Origin: Asanoa hainanensis
GTDB lineage: Bacteria > Actinomycetota > Actinomycetes > Mycobacteriales > Micromonosporaceae
Length of the DNA: 64,000 bases
Direction: 5' to 3'
Assembly: GCF_900188485.1 (NCBI RefSeq)
Contig: NZ_FZPH01000003.1
Location: forward strand, 620,001 to 684,000
The notes under the pieces are model-generated. The model saw only the letters and a program-made list of their open reading frames with translations. It was not told where the DNA came from and did not search any database. Shown here one piece after another: positions 8,273 to 19,174 of this stretch (the first letter of the stretch is position 1; each line of letters starts with the position of its first letter). Position numbers and translations under genes: made by a program.

Positions 8273-8303
8273 GGTGCCCGCGACCCCGTGGTCCGCGGGC
8301 ACC
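8273..8303 (-). terminator. Strong hairpin after the drrAB-like genes
   Basis: GGTGCCCGCG pairs with CGCGGGCACC (10 bp perfect, with an inner ACC/GGT). It lies 9 nt past the permease stop on the minus strand. There is no T-run, as is common in actinobacteria. It probably ends the ABC operon. Confidence 0.55.
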
Positions 8304-8311
8304 CCGGAGAT

Positions 8312-9085
8312 TCAGCGAACGCTGCGAGCGAACTCGCGCGCGGCCCACCAGACCGCCAGCACCGTCAGCACCGCGACGATCAAGAGGCCCTGCCAGACGC
8401 GGTCGTTGCCGATGTCGCCCGCGAACAGGGCGCGGGTGCCGTCGACCGCCCAAGAGAAGGGGTTCCACTTGGCCACGTCTTCGAGCCAGCCCGGGGCGAA
8501 CTGCAGCGGTAGCAGGATGCCCGAGAGCAGCAGCACCGGCTGGGCGACGGTGTTCATCAGCGGCGCCAGGGCGTCTTCGCTCTTGACCGCCAGCGCGACG
8601 CCGTAGGAGACCGCCGAGGTCATCAGCGCGATCAGCGCCAGCATCAGGTAGGCCAGCAGCAGGTCGCCGATGAACACCCGCAGGTCGAAGAAGAGCGCCA
8701 GGATCGTGATGATGCCGGCCTGGGCGATCAGCGACACCACGTCGCGCAGCGACCGGCCGAGCAGCAGCGCGAAGCGGCTGACCGGGGTCACCCGGGACCG
8801 CTCGATCACACCCGCCCGTAGCTCGGCGATCAGCCCGAAGCCCTGGAACAGCCCACCGAAGATCGCCAGCAGGACCAACAGGCCGGGCACGAACACCCGG
8901 TAGGCCTCGGCGTCGCTGGTGACGCCCAGGGGTGACAACGCCGGCTTCAACAAGGGGGCAAAGAGCAATAGGTACATCACCGGCTGGAAGACACCGACGA
9001 AGACCCACACCGGGTTGCGGAGCAGCAGCTGCATCTGCCGCGCGAAGATCAGCCACGTGTCTCGGAGGAATTTCATGAGAGTCAC
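8312..9085 (-). CDS. ABC-2 type permease, DrrB-like
   Basis: A 257-residue membrane protein with six hydrophobic segments, the FQPVMYLLLFAPL stretch after the first segment, and a GVIERSRVTPVSRFALLLGR cytoplasmic loop, as in DrrB/ABC-2 permeases that export daunorubicin-like drugs or lipids with a DrrA ATPase. The GTG at 9085 overlaps the ATPase stop (GTGA), so the two are coupled; ATG at 9076 is the alternative start. It is the last gene of the padR-drrA-drrB row. The exported substrate is unknown. Confidence 0.88.
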   Translation of the reverse strand: MTLMKFLRDTWLIFARQMQLLLRNPVWVFVGVFQPVMYLLLFAPLLKPALSPLGVTSDAEAYRVFVPGLLVLLAIFGGLFQGFGLIAELRAGVIERSRVTPVSRFALLLGRSLRDVVSLIAQAGIITILALFFDLRVFIGDLLLAYLMLALIALMTSAVSYGVALAVKSEDALAPLMNTVAQPVLLLSGILLPLQFAPGWLEDVAKWNPFSWAVDGTRALFAGDIGNDRVWQGLLIVAVLTVLAVWWAAREFARSVR

Positions 9086-10044
9086 TTCTCCCGCAGCGAA
9101 CGGCCGGTCTTGGTCAGGAAGACGTCGTCGAGGCTCGGGCGGTGCAGCTCGATCGACTTGAGGGTGACGCCGTTGCGCTCGAGCTCGCGCAGCACCTGCG
9201 GCATCGCAGTGGCGCCGTCTTCGACGAACAGCCGCAGGCCGTCGCCGGTGTCGAGCTTTTCGAGCCGGGACACGAACGTGACGGAGTCGAGCAGGGTCGC
9301 GGCCTCCGCGGTCGCGCCGTTGAGCCCGACGGTGATCACGTCGTGGGAGATCTCGCGCTTGAGCGCGGCCGGCGTGCCCTCGGCGACCACCTCGCCGTTA
9401 TCCATGATCGCGATGCGGTCGCAGAGCGCGTCGGCCTCTTCGAGGTAGTGGGTGGTGATGAAGACCGTCATGCCCTCGGTGCGTAGCCGGCGGATCTCGT
9501 CCCACATGTGTGCCCGGCTCTGCGGGTCGAGCCCGGTGGTCGGCTCGTCGAGGAAGACGACGCGCGGCTCGTGGATGATGCCCAGCGCGATGTCGACCCG
9601 ACGCCGCTGGCCACCCGAGTAGGTCTTGCATTTGCGGTCGGCGTATTCCGACAGCTGGAAGGCGTCCAACGCACGAGCGGCACGCTCCAGAGCCACCGAT
9701 TTGCCGATGCCATAGAGCCGCGCCTGGAGCACCAGCTCTTCACGCGCCGTCGAGTCGTCCCACGTGCTGCCGCCCTGCGCCACGTAGCCGATGCGGCGGC
9801 GCACCTCGCCCGGGTCGCGCATCAGGTCGACGCCCGCGACCGTGGCCGCACCACCGTCGGGAACGATCAGCGTGGCGAGCATGCGCAGCGTGGTGGTCTT
9901 GCCCGCGCCGTTGGGGCCGAGGAACCCGAAGATCTCACCCTCGTCGACGCGCAGGTCGACGCCGCGCACGGCCTCGACCGTCTTCTTCTCTCTGCCCTGG
10001 CGGGAGCGGAACGACTTCCGCAGCCCGCTGGTCTCGATGATCAC
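9082..10044 (-). CDS. ABC transporter ATPase, DrrA-like
   Basis: A 320-residue ATP-binding subunit with Walker A GPNGAGKTT, the Q-loop, the signature YSGGQRRRVDIA, Walker B VVFLDEPTTGLD and the H-loop (ITTHY). It carries the C-terminal extension of about 90 residues that DrrA-type ATPases use to dock to their permease. It works with the overlapping permease gene in drug or lipid efflux. A -35/-10 pair lies just upstream, overlapping the end of padR. The preceding PadR regulator suggests ligand-induced expression. Confidence 0.92.
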   Translation of the reverse strand: MIIETSGLRKSFRSRQGREKKTVEAVRGVDLRVDEGEIFGFLGPNGAGKTTTLRMLATLIVPDGGAATVAGVDLMRDPGEVRRRIGYVAQGGSTWDDSTAREELVLQARLYGIGKSVALERAARALDAFQLSEYADRKCKTYSGGQRRRVDIALGIIHEPRVVFLDEPTTGLDPQSRAHMWDEIRRLRTEGMTVFITTHYLEEADALCDRIAIMDNGEVVAEGTPAALKREISHDVITVGLNGATAEAATLLDSVTFVSRLEKLDTGDGLRLFVEDGATAMPQVLRELERNGVTLKSIELHRPSLDDVFLTKTGRSLREK

Positions 10045-10077
10045 GAAACACCCCCGGATCGACTGATGTCACCGGGG

Positions 10078-10107
10078 ACTCTAACGCGATATAACTCGAC
10101 TGGTCAA
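10078..10107 (-). promoter_or_regulatory. Promoter of drrA-like gene with PadR-operator-like symmetry
   Basis: TTGACC (10107-10102) and TAGAGT (10083-10078) are spaced 18 bp, ending 33 bp before the ATPase start. An imperfect inverted repeat (ATAACTC at 10091-10097 against GAGTAT at 10112-10117) and a CAACGTTG palindrome overlap the -35 element. This is a plausible PadR operator. Confidence 0.45.
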
Positions 10108-10739
10108 CGTTGAGTATTGCTTGACCTTTCGAGATATTCGGCGAACTCCGGAGACTCACGGAGGGTATCGGGGGTGTATGACACTCCTGAGTCGATCAGG
10201 TCGGCGATGCGCTCACACCAGTCGATCTCGCCGGCCATCCGCGCGATGCTGAGCTCGAACATCCACGCGACGTGCGTCGGCTTGAGCTCACTGATCCACC
10301 GCGACTCCAGCGAGGCCTTCATGCCGTCGACCGTCGCTCGCAGCACGGTCGCCCGGTGCCGCAACGCGGACGTGGCCTCGGAGCGCGGCAGAGAAGGAAG
10401 AAAGGAAAGAGCGGCGAAGAAGGGGTCCGTCGGCGGAGCGGCATTCCACCACAGATCGCGCAACAACGTCTCGAACTCAGCCAGACCCTTGGACGTGATC
10501 TCGTACGACGTGCGGGCCGGTCGCCCACCCACCTGGTCGGTCCCGACCTCGCGCAGCATCGACTCCTCGGTCAGCTTGCGCAGGCCGTGATAGATCGATC
10601 CAGGTTGTACGTTCGCCCACCGGTCGGCACCCCAACTCAGCAGCTCACGCCGCACGTCGTAGCCGTGGACGGGCTGCATCAACCGCACCGCGCCGAGGAT
10701 CATCATCCGGGTAGCCGACACGTGACAAGCGTTGCACAT
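10104..10739 (-). CDS. PadR family transcriptional regulator
   Basis: A 211-residue PadR-type repressor. An N-terminal winged helix ([25 protein letters not shown], then [13 protein letters not shown] and a [11 protein letters not shown] wing) is followed by a long helical dimerisation/ligand region. PadR proteins often repress an adjacent multidrug ABC pump until the drug binds. Here drrAB-like genes follow by about 60 bp. The ATG at 10739 was chosen because the winged helix begins about 10 residues in and AGGAGT lies 9-10 nt upstream. The longer frame has no support. It is divergent from accA. Confidence 0.87.
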   Translation of the reverse strand: MCNACHVSATRMMILGAVRLMQPVHGYDVRRELLSWGADRWANVQPGSIYHGLRKLTEESMLREVGTDQVGGRPARTSYEITSKGLAEFETLLRDLWWNAAPPTDPFFAALSFLPSLPRSEATSALRHRATVLRATVDGMKASLESRWISELKPTHVAWMFELSIARMAGEIDWCERIADLIDSGVSYTPDTLRESPEFAEYLERSSNTQR

Positions 10740-10778
10740 CCCACAGCTACTCCTAGGTAAGTTGATCATCCGCGCCGA

Positions 10779-10784
10779 TACACT
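10779..10784 (+). promoter_or_regulatory. -10 box of accA, leaderless
   Basis: TACACT ends 7 nt before the accA ATG at 10792, with no ribosome-binding site between. Transcription would start at or next to the initiation codon. Confidence 0.45.
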
Positions 10785-10791
10785 CCCGAAT

Positions 10792-14018
<3,227 letters not shown>

Positions 14019-14054
14019 CGGCTCGCGGCAGGTCACCTGTGCCCAGGGCGGGCT

Positions 14055-14633
14055 TTAGCCCGGCGCGAACAGCGGGCGGATCACCTGGCGGGCTGCCTCT
14101 TCCGGGTCGCCGCCGAGGTCCGCCGGCAAGGCACCGCTGACCCACAGGGTCGCGAAGCCGTGCACGATCGACCAGGCGGACAGGCCGGCGATCCGGGCGT
14201 CGGCACCGCGCCGCTGTGGCGCCTCGACGGTGGCCACGGCGCTGCGGAGGGCACCTGAGGCCCGATCCTGGGCCGCGAGCAGCTCCGGGTCGGTGCGGTT
14301 GAGCAGATCGGGCTGGAACATCACCGAGAAGTGCGCACGGTGCGCGACGGCGAAGCGCACGTAGCCCACGCCGGCGTCGAGCACGCCGCCGCCGGCCGCC
14401 CTGGTCCGGTCGAGCTCGTCGGCGAGCAGCCCGAAGCCCTCCGCCGCGAGCGCGGTGAGCAGCCCGGCCTTGTCGCCGAAGTGGTGTGCGGGCGCGGCGT
14501 GCGAGACCCCGGCCCGGCGGGCCAGGTCGCGCAGGCTCAACGCGGCCGGCCCGCTTTCGGTGATCGCCTCGGCCGCCGCGGCCAGCAGGGTCCGTCGTAG
14601 GTCGCCGTGGTGGTACGGCCGCGTATCTCTCAT
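14055..14633 (-). CDS. TetR/AcrR family transcriptional regulator
   Basis: A 192-residue TetR-type repressor. The N-terminal helix-turn-helix (about 8-55: HHGDLRRTLLAAAAEAI, LSLRDLARRAGVSHAAPAHHFGDKAGLL) and the C-terminal WHG-like domain (AWSIVHGFATLWVSGAL) are clear. GTG at 14639 and ATG at 14633 are in frame; TAGAGT 6 nt before the ATG favours the ATG. It is divergent from a DoxX gene. The 70-bp gap holds two matching palindromes overlapping both promoters, so it probably represses itself and doxX. Confidence 0.9.
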   Translation of the reverse strand: MRDTRPYHHGDLRRTLLAAAAEAITESGPAALSLRDLARRAGVSHAAPAHHFGDKAGLLTALAAEGFGLLADELDRTRAAGGGVLDAGVGYVRFAVAHRAHFSVMFQPDLLNRTDPELLAAQDRASGALRSAVATVEAPQRRGADARIAGLSAWSIVHGFATLWVSGALPADLGGDPEEAARQVIRPLFAPG

Positions 14634-14639
14634 GAACAC

Positions 14640-14645
14640 ACTCTA
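14640..14645 (-). promoter_or_regulatory. -10 box of tetR
   Basis: TAGAGT ends 6 nt before the tetR ATG at 14633 and touches the proximal operator copy. This implies leaderless, autoregulated expression. Confidence 0.4.
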
Positions 14646-14663
14646 ACTTGCCACTGACAAGTT
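14645..14663. promoter_or_regulatory. TetR operator copy 1
   Basis: AACTTG-N7-CAAGTT, a perfect 6-bp inverted repeat. It covers the doxX -35 element and abuts the tetR -10 box. Confidence 0.6.
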
Positions 14664-14676
14664 CGGCTGCTAACTT
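14648..14676 (+). promoter_or_regulatory. doxX promoter
   Basis: TTGCCA (14648-14653) and TAACTT (14671-14676) are spaced exactly 17 bp, upstream of the ATG at 14703. Each hexamer lies in one of the two operator copies. Confidence 0.5.
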
Positions 14677-14690
14677 GACACCGACAAGAT
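14672..14690. promoter_or_regulatory. TetR operator copy 2
   Basis: AACTTG-N7-CAAGAT is almost identical to copy 1, with centres 27 bp apart. It overlaps the doxX -10 element. Confidence 0.55.
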
Positions 14691-14702
14691 TGGAGTGTCG
14701 CC

Positions 14703-15149
14703 ATGATGCCTCTCGTTTTCCTCGCCATCGGCTTCGTCCTCGCCCGCCTCACCGGCCTCGCCGGAGTCGACGCCCTCGACGGCTGGCAGCCGGCGCTGCG
14801 GGTCGGCCTGGCCCTCATGTTCGTGGTCACGGGCCTGGCCCACTTCGCACCGCGAATGCGGGCCGGCATGATCGCGATGGTCCCGCCCCGACTCCCCCGT
14901 CCGGACCTCCTGGTCACCGTGACGGGCGTGCTGGCGCTGGCCGGCGCGATCGGCCTACTGATCCCAGCGACCGCCCGCCTGGCCGCGGGGGCCTTGGCCC
15001 TGCTGATGATCGCGATGTTCCCGGCCAACGTCTCGGCGGCCCGCCGCAAACTGTCGCTGGGCGGCCGCCCAGTCCCGTCGATAGGACCCCGCACCGCCCT
15101 CCAACTGCTCTGGGTAGGCCTAGCCACCGCACTCGCCTTCGCGGCGTGA
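14703..15149 (+). CDS. DoxX family membrane protein
   Basis: A 148-residue protein with four membrane segments and the DoxX-like features [13 protein letters not shown] and [33 protein letters not shown]. DoxX proteins are often tied to thiol or redox stress in actinobacteria; the substrate is unknown. ATG at 14703 and the next ATG at 14706 are both possible starts. It is probably controlled by the divergent TetR regulator through the twin operators. A very strong palindrome follows 11 bp after the stop. Confidence 0.82.
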   Translation: MMPLVFLAIGFVLARLTGLAGVDALDGWQPALRVGLALMFVVTGLAHFAPRMRAGMIAMVPPRLPRPDLLVTVTGVLALAGAIGLLIPATARLAAGALALLMIAMFPANVSAARRKLSLGGRPVPSIGPRTALQLLWVGLATALAFAA

Positions 15150-15159
15150 TGATCTCCCC

Positions 15160-15223
15160 TTGCTCTGCACCCATATACGCAACACCCCTGGCGCGGGGTG
15201 GTGCGTATATGGGTGCAGAGCAA
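15160..15223. repeat. Long palindromic intergenic element (29-bp arms)
   Basis: Two 29-nt arms (15160-15188 and 15195-15223) are inverted copies with a single mismatch, separated by a 6-nt loop (TGGCGC). Each arm begins TTGCTCTGCACCCATATACG. As RNA it would form a near-perfect 29-bp hairpin and could end doxX transcription, but the arms are far longer than a terminator needs. It looks like a dispersed palindromic (REP/MITE-like) element. A smaller hairpin (CGGGTG/CACCCG, 15226-15244) sharing the TGCAGAG core follows. Confidence 0.75.
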
Positions 15224-15540
15224 AGCGGGTGTGCAGAGCACCCGGCCGACCCGGCGGGAAAGCAGGACGCGAGGGCTGCAGGCCGACCGCCAAGGCCGCA
15301 CGGAGGCACGCGGGACGCGGGCGCGGCGCACGGGCGCACGCGGCACACGCCCGAGCCAGCGCCCCGACGGCCCGGACGCCGGGCAGGGGAACGGCCGTGC
15401 GGGAACGAGGTGTCAGGAGGTGGCCGGTGCCCGATCATCGGGGCGGGCGCGATGATCCGCAGATGCAACACGCGCCACAGCTATCGCCCGTTCGATCACC
15501 GGTAGGCTTGCCGAAGGTGTGCCGGGAAGGCTGGTCGGCG
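15224..15540. other. Non-coding stretch before nhaA
   Basis: About 320 bp of GC-rich sequence without a convincing gene. It holds the small hairpin at 15226-15244 and a -10-like TAGGCT at 15503-15508 that could start the nhaA transcript with a 5' leader of about 25 nt. Open frames through it show no family resemblance. Confidence 0.4.
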
Positions 15541-16851
15541 ATGCCGTCGCCGACCGTTGGGGGAGCCTCTGTGGCTGACAAGAAGCCAGCCGGCCGCCTG
15601 TTCGCTCGCGGCAGTCTCGTCGAGACGACGCGCGTCGCCGAGATTCTGCGCACCGAGACCGCTGGTGGGTTGTTGCTCGTCGGTGCGGCGGTGGTCGCTC
15701 TGGTCTGGGCGAACTCACCCTGGTCCGGCACGTACGAGACGATCTCGGACGCCACCTTCGGGCCGGCCGCGCTCCACCTCGACCTGAGTGCCGCCGCGTG
15801 GGCGGCCGACGGGCTGTTGGCCATCTTCTTCTTCGTCGCCGGGCTGGAGCTCAAGCGCGAGTTCGTCGCCGGTGATCTGCGTGACCCGCGCCGGGCGGCA
15901 CTGCCGGTCGCCGCCGCGGTCGGCGGGATGATCGCGCCAGCGATCATCTACCTCGCGGTCAACGCCACCATGGCCGACGGTGCTCCGCGCGGGTGGGCGA
16001 TACCCACGGCGACCGACATCGCCTTCGCGCTGGCCGTGCTCGGTCTGATCAACACGCACCTGCCGGCGGCTCTGCGGACCTTCCTGCTCACCTTGGCCGT
16101 GGTCGACGACCTGCTGGCCATCACGATCATCGCGGTGTTCTACACGAGCAGCCTGCACGCCGTGCCGCTGCTGCTCGCGTTGCTGCCGATCGCGGCGTTC
16201 GGCGTGCTGGTGCAGCGCCGCGTCAGATCGTGGTGGCTGCTGCTCCCGCTCGCCGTCACCGCGTGGGCGCTGGTGCACGCGTCCGGCGTGCACGCGACCG
16301 TCGCCGGCGTGTTGCTGGCCTTCACCGTGCCCGTGCGGCGCAAGGACGAAAGCGACGGGCCCGGGCTCGCCGAGCACTTCGAGCATCGCTGGCGCCCCTT
16401 GTCCGCAGGCATCGCGGTGCCGCTGTTCGCCTTCTTCGCGGCCGGTGTCACGGTGGCGGCCGCGAACGTCGGCGCGCCCGTGACCATCGGCATCGTCGCC
16501 GGGCTGGTCGCCGGCAAGACGATCGGGGTGCTCGCGTCGACCTGGCTCGTGCAGCGCTTCACCCGGGCCGAGCTTGCCAAGGGCCTGTCCTGGTGGGATG
16601 TGCTCGGCCTGTCGATGCTGGCCGGCGTCGGCTTCACCGTCTCGCTGCTGATCGGTGAGCTCGCGTTCGGCGCCGGCACCGACCGGGACGCCGACGCGAA
16701 GCTCGGCATCCTGATCGGGTCGGTGCTGGCCGCGGCCGCCGCGACCGTGCTGCTGCGGGTGCGCAACCGCCACTACCGCGAGCTCGTCGAAGAGGAGAGC
16801 CGCGACGAGGACGCCGACGGCATCCCCGACGTCTATCAGCGCGGGGACTGA
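15541..16851 (+). CDS. nhaA: Na+/H+ antiporter NhaA
   Basis: A 436-residue polytopic protein of the NhaA family. It exchanges Na+ (or Li+) for protons across the membrane and supports pH and salt homeostasis. The transport-site motifs are present: [13 protein letters not shown] and [15 protein letters not shown] with the essential aspartate pair, plus [13 protein letters not shown] near the N-terminus. ATG at 15541 (GGAAGG upstream) and GTG at 15571 (GGGGGAG upstream) are both plausible; the mature protein is the same from ADKKPAGRL on. Its last 16 bp overlap the convergent ThrRS gene. Confidence 0.93.
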   Translation: MPSPTVGGASVADKKPAGRLFARGSLVETTRVAEILRTETAGGLLLVGAAVVALVWANSPWSGTYETISDATFGPAALHLDLSAAAWAADGLLAIFFFVAGLELKREFVAGDLRDPRRAALPVAAAVGGMIAPAIIYLAVNATMADGAPRGWAIPTATDIAFALAVLGLINTHLPAALRTFLLTLAVVDDLLAITIIAVFYTSSLHAVPLLLALLPIAAFGVLVQRRVRSWWLLLPLAVTAWALVHASGVHATVAGVLLAFTVPVRRKDESDGPGLAEHFEHRWRPLSAGIAVPLFAFFAAGVTVAAANVGAPVTIGIVAGLVAGKTIGVLASTWLVQRFTRAELAKGLSWWDVLGLSMLAGVGFTVSLLIGELAFGAGTDRDADAKLGILIGSVLAAAAATVLLRVRNRHYRELVEEESRDEDADGIPDVYQRGD

Positions 16852-18035
16852 CCGGCGGCGGCGATCAGGCGCAGCGCGTCCGCCGCCGGCATGGGCGGGA
16901 GCTCACGGCCGCCGCGTTCGCGCAGCGCCACCTCGCCTGACGAAGCCTCTCGCGCCCCGATCACCGCCACGTACGGGACCTTCAGCGCCGCCGCGTCGCG
17001 TACCCGGGCGCCCAGGGAACCGCCTTCGGCCGCGACGTCGGCGCGCAGCCCGGCCGAGACGGCGGCGGCCGCGAAGGACGAGGCAGCCGAGGCCGCGTCG
17101 GCCGACACCGGCAGGACCCGCAGTTGCAGCGGCGCGTACCAGACCGGGAAGGCTCCCGCGTGCGCCTCGATCAGGTAGCCGAAGAGCCGCTCCATGCTGC
17201 CGACCAGGCTGCGGTGGATCAGCACCGGCCGTGCACGGGCACCGCCGGCATCCACATAAGACAGGTCGAAGCGCTCCGGTTTGTCGAAGTCGAGCTGCAC
17301 GGTCGACAGGGTCCAATCCCGGCCGGCCGCGTCCGCCACCTGGATGTCGATCTTCGGCCCGTAGAAGGCAGCCTCCCCTGGGGCCTCGACATAGGGCCGG
17401 TCGCCGAGCGCCGAGCGCAACAACGACTCGGCCAGCTCCCACGACGACGAAGAGCCGATGTACTTCGAGCCCGGCCCGCGCAGCGCCAGCCGCAGGCCGC
17501 TGACCTGGACACCGAGCGCGGCATGCGCCACGTCCACCAGCCGGAGCACCGACGCCACCTCGGCACCCACGTCGGCCAGGGCGCAGAAGATATGCGCGTC
17601 GTTGAGGTGGATCGCGCGGACCCGGCTCAGCCCGCCGAGCACCCCGGACCGCTCGCTGCGGTACATGCCACCGATCTCGGCGACCCGCAACGGCAGCTCC
17701 CGGTACGACCGCCCGCGCGCGAGATAGACCAGGCAGTGATGTGGACACAGCGCCGGCCGCAGGAAGAGCTCATCGTCGTCGGAGACTCGCATCGGCGGGA
17801 ACATGTCGTCCTCGAAATACCCGAGGTGCCCGGACAGCTCGAACAGCTCGCGCCGGCCCAACGGTGGTGAGTAGACGTGCTGGTAGCCGTTGCGCCGCTC
17901 CAGGTCACGCAGGTATTCCTCGACGGCGTGCCGGGCGGTGGCACCGGCCGGCAGCCAGATCGGCAGGCCCGCGCCGGAACGCGGGTCGGAGTGGAAGATC
18001 CCGAGCTCACGCCCGAGCTTGCGATGGTCGATCAT
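16836..18035 (-). CDS. Short threonyl-tRNA synthetase lacking TGS and editing domains
   Basis: A 399-residue class II synthetase corresponding to the catalytic core (about 1-295) and anticodon-binding domain (about 300-395) of ThrRS. The three zinc ligands that select threonine are kept: Cys97 (RPALCPHH), His148 (NDAHIFC) and His273 ([20 protein letters not shown]). Motif 2 reads [20 protein letters not shown]. The N-terminal TGS and editing domains of a normal ThrRS of about 640-690 residues are absent, so it cannot clear Ser-tRNA(Thr) in cis. It may be a second, regulated or inhibitor-resistant enzyme beside a housekeeping ThrS. The ATG at 18035 has CAGGAG 6 nt upstream. A Thr-codon leader and terminator precede it. 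Confidence 0.88.
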   Translation of the reverse strand: MIDHRKLGRELGIFHSDPRSGAGLPIWLPAGATARHAVEEYLRDLERRNGYQHVYSPPLGRRELFELSGHLGYFEDDMFPPMRVSDDDELFLRPALCPHHCLVYLARGRSYRELPLRVAEIGGMYRSERSGVLGGLSRVRAIHLNDAHIFCALADVGAEVASVLRLVDVAHAALGVQVSGLRLALRGPGSKYIGSSSSWELAESLLRSALGDRPYVEAPGEAAFYGPKIDIQVADAAGRDWTLSTVQLDFDKPERFDLSYVDAGGARARPVLIHRSLVGSMERLFGYLIEAHAGAFPVWYAPLQLRVLPVSADAASAASSFAAAAVSAGLRADVAAEGGSLGARVRDAAALKVPYVAVIGAREASSGEVALRERGGRELPPMPAADALRLIAAAGQSPR

Positions 18036-18080
18036 TGTGCGCTCCTGACGGAAAGGGCGGCGACCCCGTCGGCGAGCAGC

Positions 18081-18110
18081 GAAAAGCCCCGAGCGGAGTC
18101 GCCCGGGGCT
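18081..18110 (-). terminator. Attenuator terminator upstream of ThrRS
   Basis: On the minus strand an 11-bp stem (AGCCCCGGGCG against CGCTCGGGGCT, one G-U pair, 4-nt loop ACTC) runs straight into TTTT. This is a classic intrinsic terminator, rare in this genome type, placed between a leader peptide and the synthetase start 45 nt downstream. Its upstream arm contains CCGGG, able to pair with CCCGG in the 3' arm of the preceding hairpin (18139-18158), so alternative folding is possible. Confidence 0.7.
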
Positions 18111-18128
18111 GGATCGATGACGGTAGGG

Positions 18129-18182
18129 TCAGCGCAGCACGCCGGGACATCCCGGCGTCGTCGTGCGTGCAGGCCCAACCAT
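18129..18182 (-). CDS. Thr-rich leader peptide (attenuator) for ThrRS
   Basis: A 17-codon frame on the minus strand encodes MVGPARTTTPGCPGVLR, with three consecutive ACG threonine codons at positions 7-9, and stops 18 nt before an intrinsic terminator stem. The third Thr codon opens a perfect 9-bp hairpin (ACGCCGGGA/TCCCGGCGT, 18139-18158). A ribosome stalled for lack of Thr-tRNA would block that hairpin, as in trp/thr-type attenuators. There is no strong ribosome site before its ATG, so translation is inferred. Function would be sensing charged tRNA(Thr), not the peptide product. Confidence 0.6.
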   Translation of the reverse strand: MVGPARTTTPGCPGVLR

Positions 18183-18243
18183 GCCGCCAGGCTAGCGAGC
18201 CGGCCGCCCGGGCCGCATCCCAATAAGACCCCCGAGGAATGGC

Positions 18244-19173
18244 ATGCGTACGAAGCCGGAGCTGACCGCGGCGATCCGCGCGGCACGCCGGGCCGTGCTC
18301 CTGGTCAACGCCCACTCCCGCCGCGGTCGGCGGCTCTACCCGGAGGTGCTTCGCCGCGTCGAGGCGGCCGGCTTCGACCTGCTCGGCCGGTTCCCTGTCG
18401 AGGACCCGCGCGAACTGCGCAGCAGCCTCGAGTCGGCCACCGAGCTCGGCCCCGACGTGCTGATCGTCGGTGGCGGCGACGGCACGATCGGCGCCGCCGC
18501 GCGGCATCTGGCACACCGCGACGTCGCGCTCGGGCTGCTGCCGCTCGGCACGACCAACAACTTCGCCCGTACGCTCGGCATCCCGCTCGATCTGGACGCG
18601 TCGGTGGGGATCCTGACCGGTGGCAAGGTGATCGACGTCGACCTCGGGCTGGCCGGCGAGATGCCGTTCGCCAACCACGTCGGTGTCGGGATGTCCGCGG
18701 AGATCTTCGCGACCGCACCGCCCCGGTTGAAGAAGGTGGTCGGTCGGCTCGCCTATCCGGCGACCGCGCTGGCGCTGCTGACCCGGCACCGGCCGATGCG
18801 GGTCACGGTGCGGGCCGACGGGCGCTCGCACGAGTACGTGACGCACCAGCTCTACGTCGCCAACGGCGGGTTTCACGCCGGCCGCCCGATCACCGCGGAT
18901 GCCGACGCCGACGATCGGCTGCTGGTCGCGTACCCCGTCGGCGATGCCAACCGCGTGCGGCTCCTGCGGGAGACGGCGCGCAACGCGGCGACCGGCCATC
19001 TGCGCTCCCACGGCGAGGAGCCGTTCCTGGCCACCGACGAGATCTGGCTGGAGACCGACCGGCCGGTGCCGATCGAGGTCGACGGCGAGCCGCGGGGCTA
19101 CACACCGCTGCGGATCGGCCTGGCGCCCAACGCGTTGCGGGTGATGGCCGCGCAGGACGCGATCGACCGATAG
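18244..19173 (+). CDS. Diacylglycerol kinase family lipid kinase
   Basis: A 309-residue YegS/DAGK-type kinase. It has the nucleotide motif VGGGDGTIGAAARHL (about residues 78-92), LPLGTTNNFARTLGIP, and a C-terminal beta-sandwich domain (about 140-300) ending with VEVDGEPRGYTPLRIGLAPNALRV. The family phosphorylates diacylglycerol or related lipids. The ATG at 18244 follows GAGGAA. The gene is divergent from the ThrRS leader (62 bp between starts) and converges on the transglutaminase operon. Confidence 0.9.
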   Translation: MRTKPELTAAIRAARRAVLLVNAHSRRGRRLYPEVLRRVEAAGFDLLGRFPVEDPRELRSSLESATELGPDVLIVGGGDGTIGAAARHLAHRDVALGLLPLGTTNNFARTLGIPLDLDASVGILTGGKVIDVDLGLAGEMPFANHVGVGMSAEIFATAPPRLKKVVGRLAYPATALALLTRHRPMRVTVRADGRSHEYVTHQLYVANGGFHAGRPITADADADDRLLVAYPVGDANRVRLLRETARNAATGHLRSHGEEPFLATDEIWLETDRPVPIEVDGEPRGYTPLRIGLAPNALRVMAAQDAIDR

Positions 19174-19174
19174 C

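Noticed and set aside
15160-15540. N-terminal extension of NhaA by about 127 codons
   Set aside because: It would read through the palindromic element and a non-coding GC-rich stretch; no NhaA has such a region.
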